NCBI GenBank assembly: GCA_014896635.1
Contig: JADBKA010000109.1
Location: 1-15,282 of the forward strand
DNA from: Ktedonobacteraceae bacterium
Lineage (GTDB): Bacteria > Chloroflexota > Ktedonobacteria > Ktedonobacterales > Ktedonobacteraceae
Direction: 5' to 3'
DNA length: 15,282 bases
The translations under genes and the position numbers were made by a program. A model generated the notes under the pieces. It made no database searches, was not told where the DNA came from, and saw only the letters and a program-made list of their open reading frames with translations. This document shows, piece after piece, positions 13,972 through 15,282 of this stretch; position 1 is the stretch's first letter; the number at the start of each line of letters is the position of its first letter.

Positions 13972-14298
13972 CTACAATTCCTGAATACGCACGCTCTGCG
14001 TCTCGTGTCCATCGGAGACGGTGACGATGTTGCCCTCGATGGTGACGATGATGCCGCGCCGCTTGAGAGCTTCACACAGCGTGCAGATGATCTGATCGAG
14101 ACGGCGGTTCTCGTTTTCGAGGTCGGTGATGCGCTGGTGCAACACGTCGATCTCGTGTTCCATTGCGTTAATGACGCGCTCCTGTACTTCGTTTGCCGTC
14201 CTGGCGACGCTCTGCTTGAAGGCCCAGAAGCCGCCGAGCAGTCCGCTCAATGTAAGAATGAGGCTGACGATTCCGAGCAGATTCGCGAGGTCTTGCAT
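13972..14298 (-). CDS. small membrane-anchored coiled-coil phage protein
   Basis: A 108-residue protein. One N-terminal membrane helix (LLGIVSLILTLSGLLGGFWAF, about residues 7-27) is followed by a long coiled coil (VQERVINAMEHEIDVLHQRI and on to about residue 80). A short beta tail (IIVTIEGNIVTVSDG) ends the chain. The shape fits a holin-, spanin- or tail-anchoring-type phage protein, but a single helix plus coiled coil is not decisive. AAGGA about 9 bases before ATG 14298 decides the start; a long upstream extension to 14448 would overlap the neighbouring gene. It is in the minus-strand phage block. Confidence 0.65.
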   Translation of the reverse strand: MQDLANLLGIVSLILTLSGLLGGFWAFKQSVARTANEVQERVINAMEHEIDVLHQRITDLENENRRLDQIICTLCEALKRRGIIVTIEGNIVTVSDGHETQSVRIQEL

Positions 14299-14383
14299 GC
14301 ATCCATTCCTTTCTTTTTTACTTCGTCTACCATCTACCCATCTACCACTCATCAATTTAAAAGGGGAGAAGAAGAGGTCGCCT

Positions 14384-15282
14384 CTATAGCCTGATCCAGT
14401 GCGCAGGGATGTCACCCCACTGGGCGCGGGCAGAACTGGCGAAGTCACGCTGCTGCTTGATCTCGCTCAGGCGCGCCTCGAATTGCCGCATGCGCTCCCT
14501 GGCTGTAGTAAGCCAGGATGTGGGAATGTGTGTATCGTCGATGTGATCGTGCAGGCTGCCGTCCTGGAAAGCGAAGTTGTCATTGGTCGGCACCTGGTAG
14601 GCCGCCATTGCGTGAGCGACGGCGCCCAGGACGATAATGTCACGATGGGCTGCGGGAATGGTGCTGCCGGTACTGTCAAGCCGGTGCTTTGTGACGTAGA
14701 GGACGCGCATGACAAGCGTATCGTCTGTGGGAAGTTCCGCCGCGCTGAGGGCAAGGGTGAAGTGGGGAGACTGCATACCTGCCGCTCCGGCGGTGCCGGC
14801 GCCTGCCAGACCCGCATTGCCGCCAGGAGCCAGGGCAATGGAGGAATCGTAGAGGTTGCTCTGTTCAGTGAAGGCGCGCTCATGGGGCGGCCAGACCATG
14901 ACGCCGCTGGTATTGACGGCTGGTGGCTGTGGCATACCGGCGAGGGAGCTGTCGGGGAGGGTATCGCTGTATGTGGTGGTCGTATTATCCTGCATAGTGG
15001 TGAGTAAGAAGAAAGCATTGCCGTCGGCCTGAGTGCGATAGAGGTTGCGCCCAATAACTGGACTGGTAGCGCGACCCGCCTGCATAGGCGCGACAGGGAT
15101 GTTCGTCAGGCTGACCTGCTGATTGCCAGTAGTTGTAGTGACGCTGGTAGCGGGACCGGCGGTGGTTTCGCCGTCCTGTGTGAAGTAGGTCACGAGGTAT
15201 TTATAGATCCCGATCCCCAGACCACTGCCGGCTACCGCGCTGGTGAGGGGAGAGCTGGCCGGCGGGGCGTACTGTGTGCCAT
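14384..15282 (-). CDS. phage structural protein, N-terminal end outside window
   Basis: The frame is open to the right edge, giving at least 298 residues. The first visible part, YKYLVTYFTQDGETTAGPAT, followed by GNQQVSLTNIPV and NLYRTQADGNAFFLL, is the repeated Ig-like/fibronectin-like module of phage baseplate and virion proteins. In these proteins the pattern VTYxTxxGET is followed by RxxYRT. The C-terminal half is helical (AHAMAAYQVPTNDN, ARERMRQFEARLSEIKQQRD). GTG 15193 is an internal Val codon, not the start. The protein may be a large adhesin or baseplate component; the visible part cannot say which. It is the most upstream gene of the block in the window. Confidence 0.7.
   Translation of the reverse strand, partial: GTQYAPPASSPLTSAVAGSGLGIGIYKYLVTYFTQDGETTAGPATSVTTTTGNQQVSLTNIPVAPMQAGRATSPVIGRNLYRTQADGNAFFLLTTMQDNTTTTYSDTLPDSSLAGMPQPPAVNTSGVMVWPPHERAFTEQSNLYDSSIALAPGGNAGLAGAGTAGAAGMQSPHFTLALSAAELPTDDTLVMRVLYVTKHRLDSTGSTIPAAHRDIIVLGAVAHAMAAYQVPTNDNFAFQDGSLHDHIDDTHIPTSWLTTARERMRQFEARLSEIKQQRDFASSARAQWGDIPAHWIRL

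Noticed and set aside
13532..13984. 150-codon plus-strand frame over the tail-type gene
   Set aside because: It is an antisense shadow of a GC-rich gene whose minus-strand frame has a good start and an operon context.
14399..15007. 202-codon plus-strand frame over the phage structural gene
   Set aside because: The minus-strand frame reads as a phage structural module and continues off the edge. The plus frame has no motif.

Overview
The window is chromosomal DNA from a moderately high-GC bacterium. Several proteins look like families I associate with Ktedonobacteria (Chloroflexota): a fragment of the long HTH/TPR-type regulators abundant there, a histidine kinase with a GWGLGL box, and a tandem of FMN-barrel (PPOX) proteins next to an MFS carrier. 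This placement rests on remembered resemblance, not on a search, so it is an inference.

Left part (1-5740). The 3' end of an MBL-fold hydrolase (sulfur / persulfide-dioxygenase-like group) overlaps an MFS transporter gene interrupted by a frameshift. A PPOX-like fragment without a start codon and an intact PPOX-fold gene follow. A cluster of four different perfect hairpins (2513-2644) separates these from two SAM-dependent methyltransferases that form a minus-strand pair. A divergent intergenic region with two inverted repeats leads to a DUF362 gene, which converges on a conserved hypothetical gene with a clear minus-strand terminator.

Middle part (6259-9560). This is an accessory-looking, partly degraded stretch. 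It has an extended -10 promoter in front of a frameshifted small ORF. A two-gene nucleotidyltransferase module (6838-7758) lies between two direct copies of an 87-base segment that encodes the end of the neighbouring hypothetical gene. It also holds an excisionase-type HTH gene with a near-consensus promoter and a broken HTH/TPR-regulator remnant. Bases 8430-9400 look AT-richer than the flanks.

Right part (9560-15282). An HMA-type metal-binding protein converges on a protein with a seven-cysteine cluster (DUF1326-like). An orphan membrane histidine kinase follows. The last 3.3 kb is a minus-strand phage block: a structural protein (running off the edge), a small membrane/coiled-coil protein, a tail-type protein and the terminase large subunit, in that order of transcription. 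It is probably one end of a prophage or a phage-derived particle locus.

The best candidate for an undescribed system is the NTase + partner module with its flanking gene-end duplication. The odd phage gene order and the hairpin cluster come next. No tRNA, rRNA, CRISPR array or complete insertion sequence was seen.
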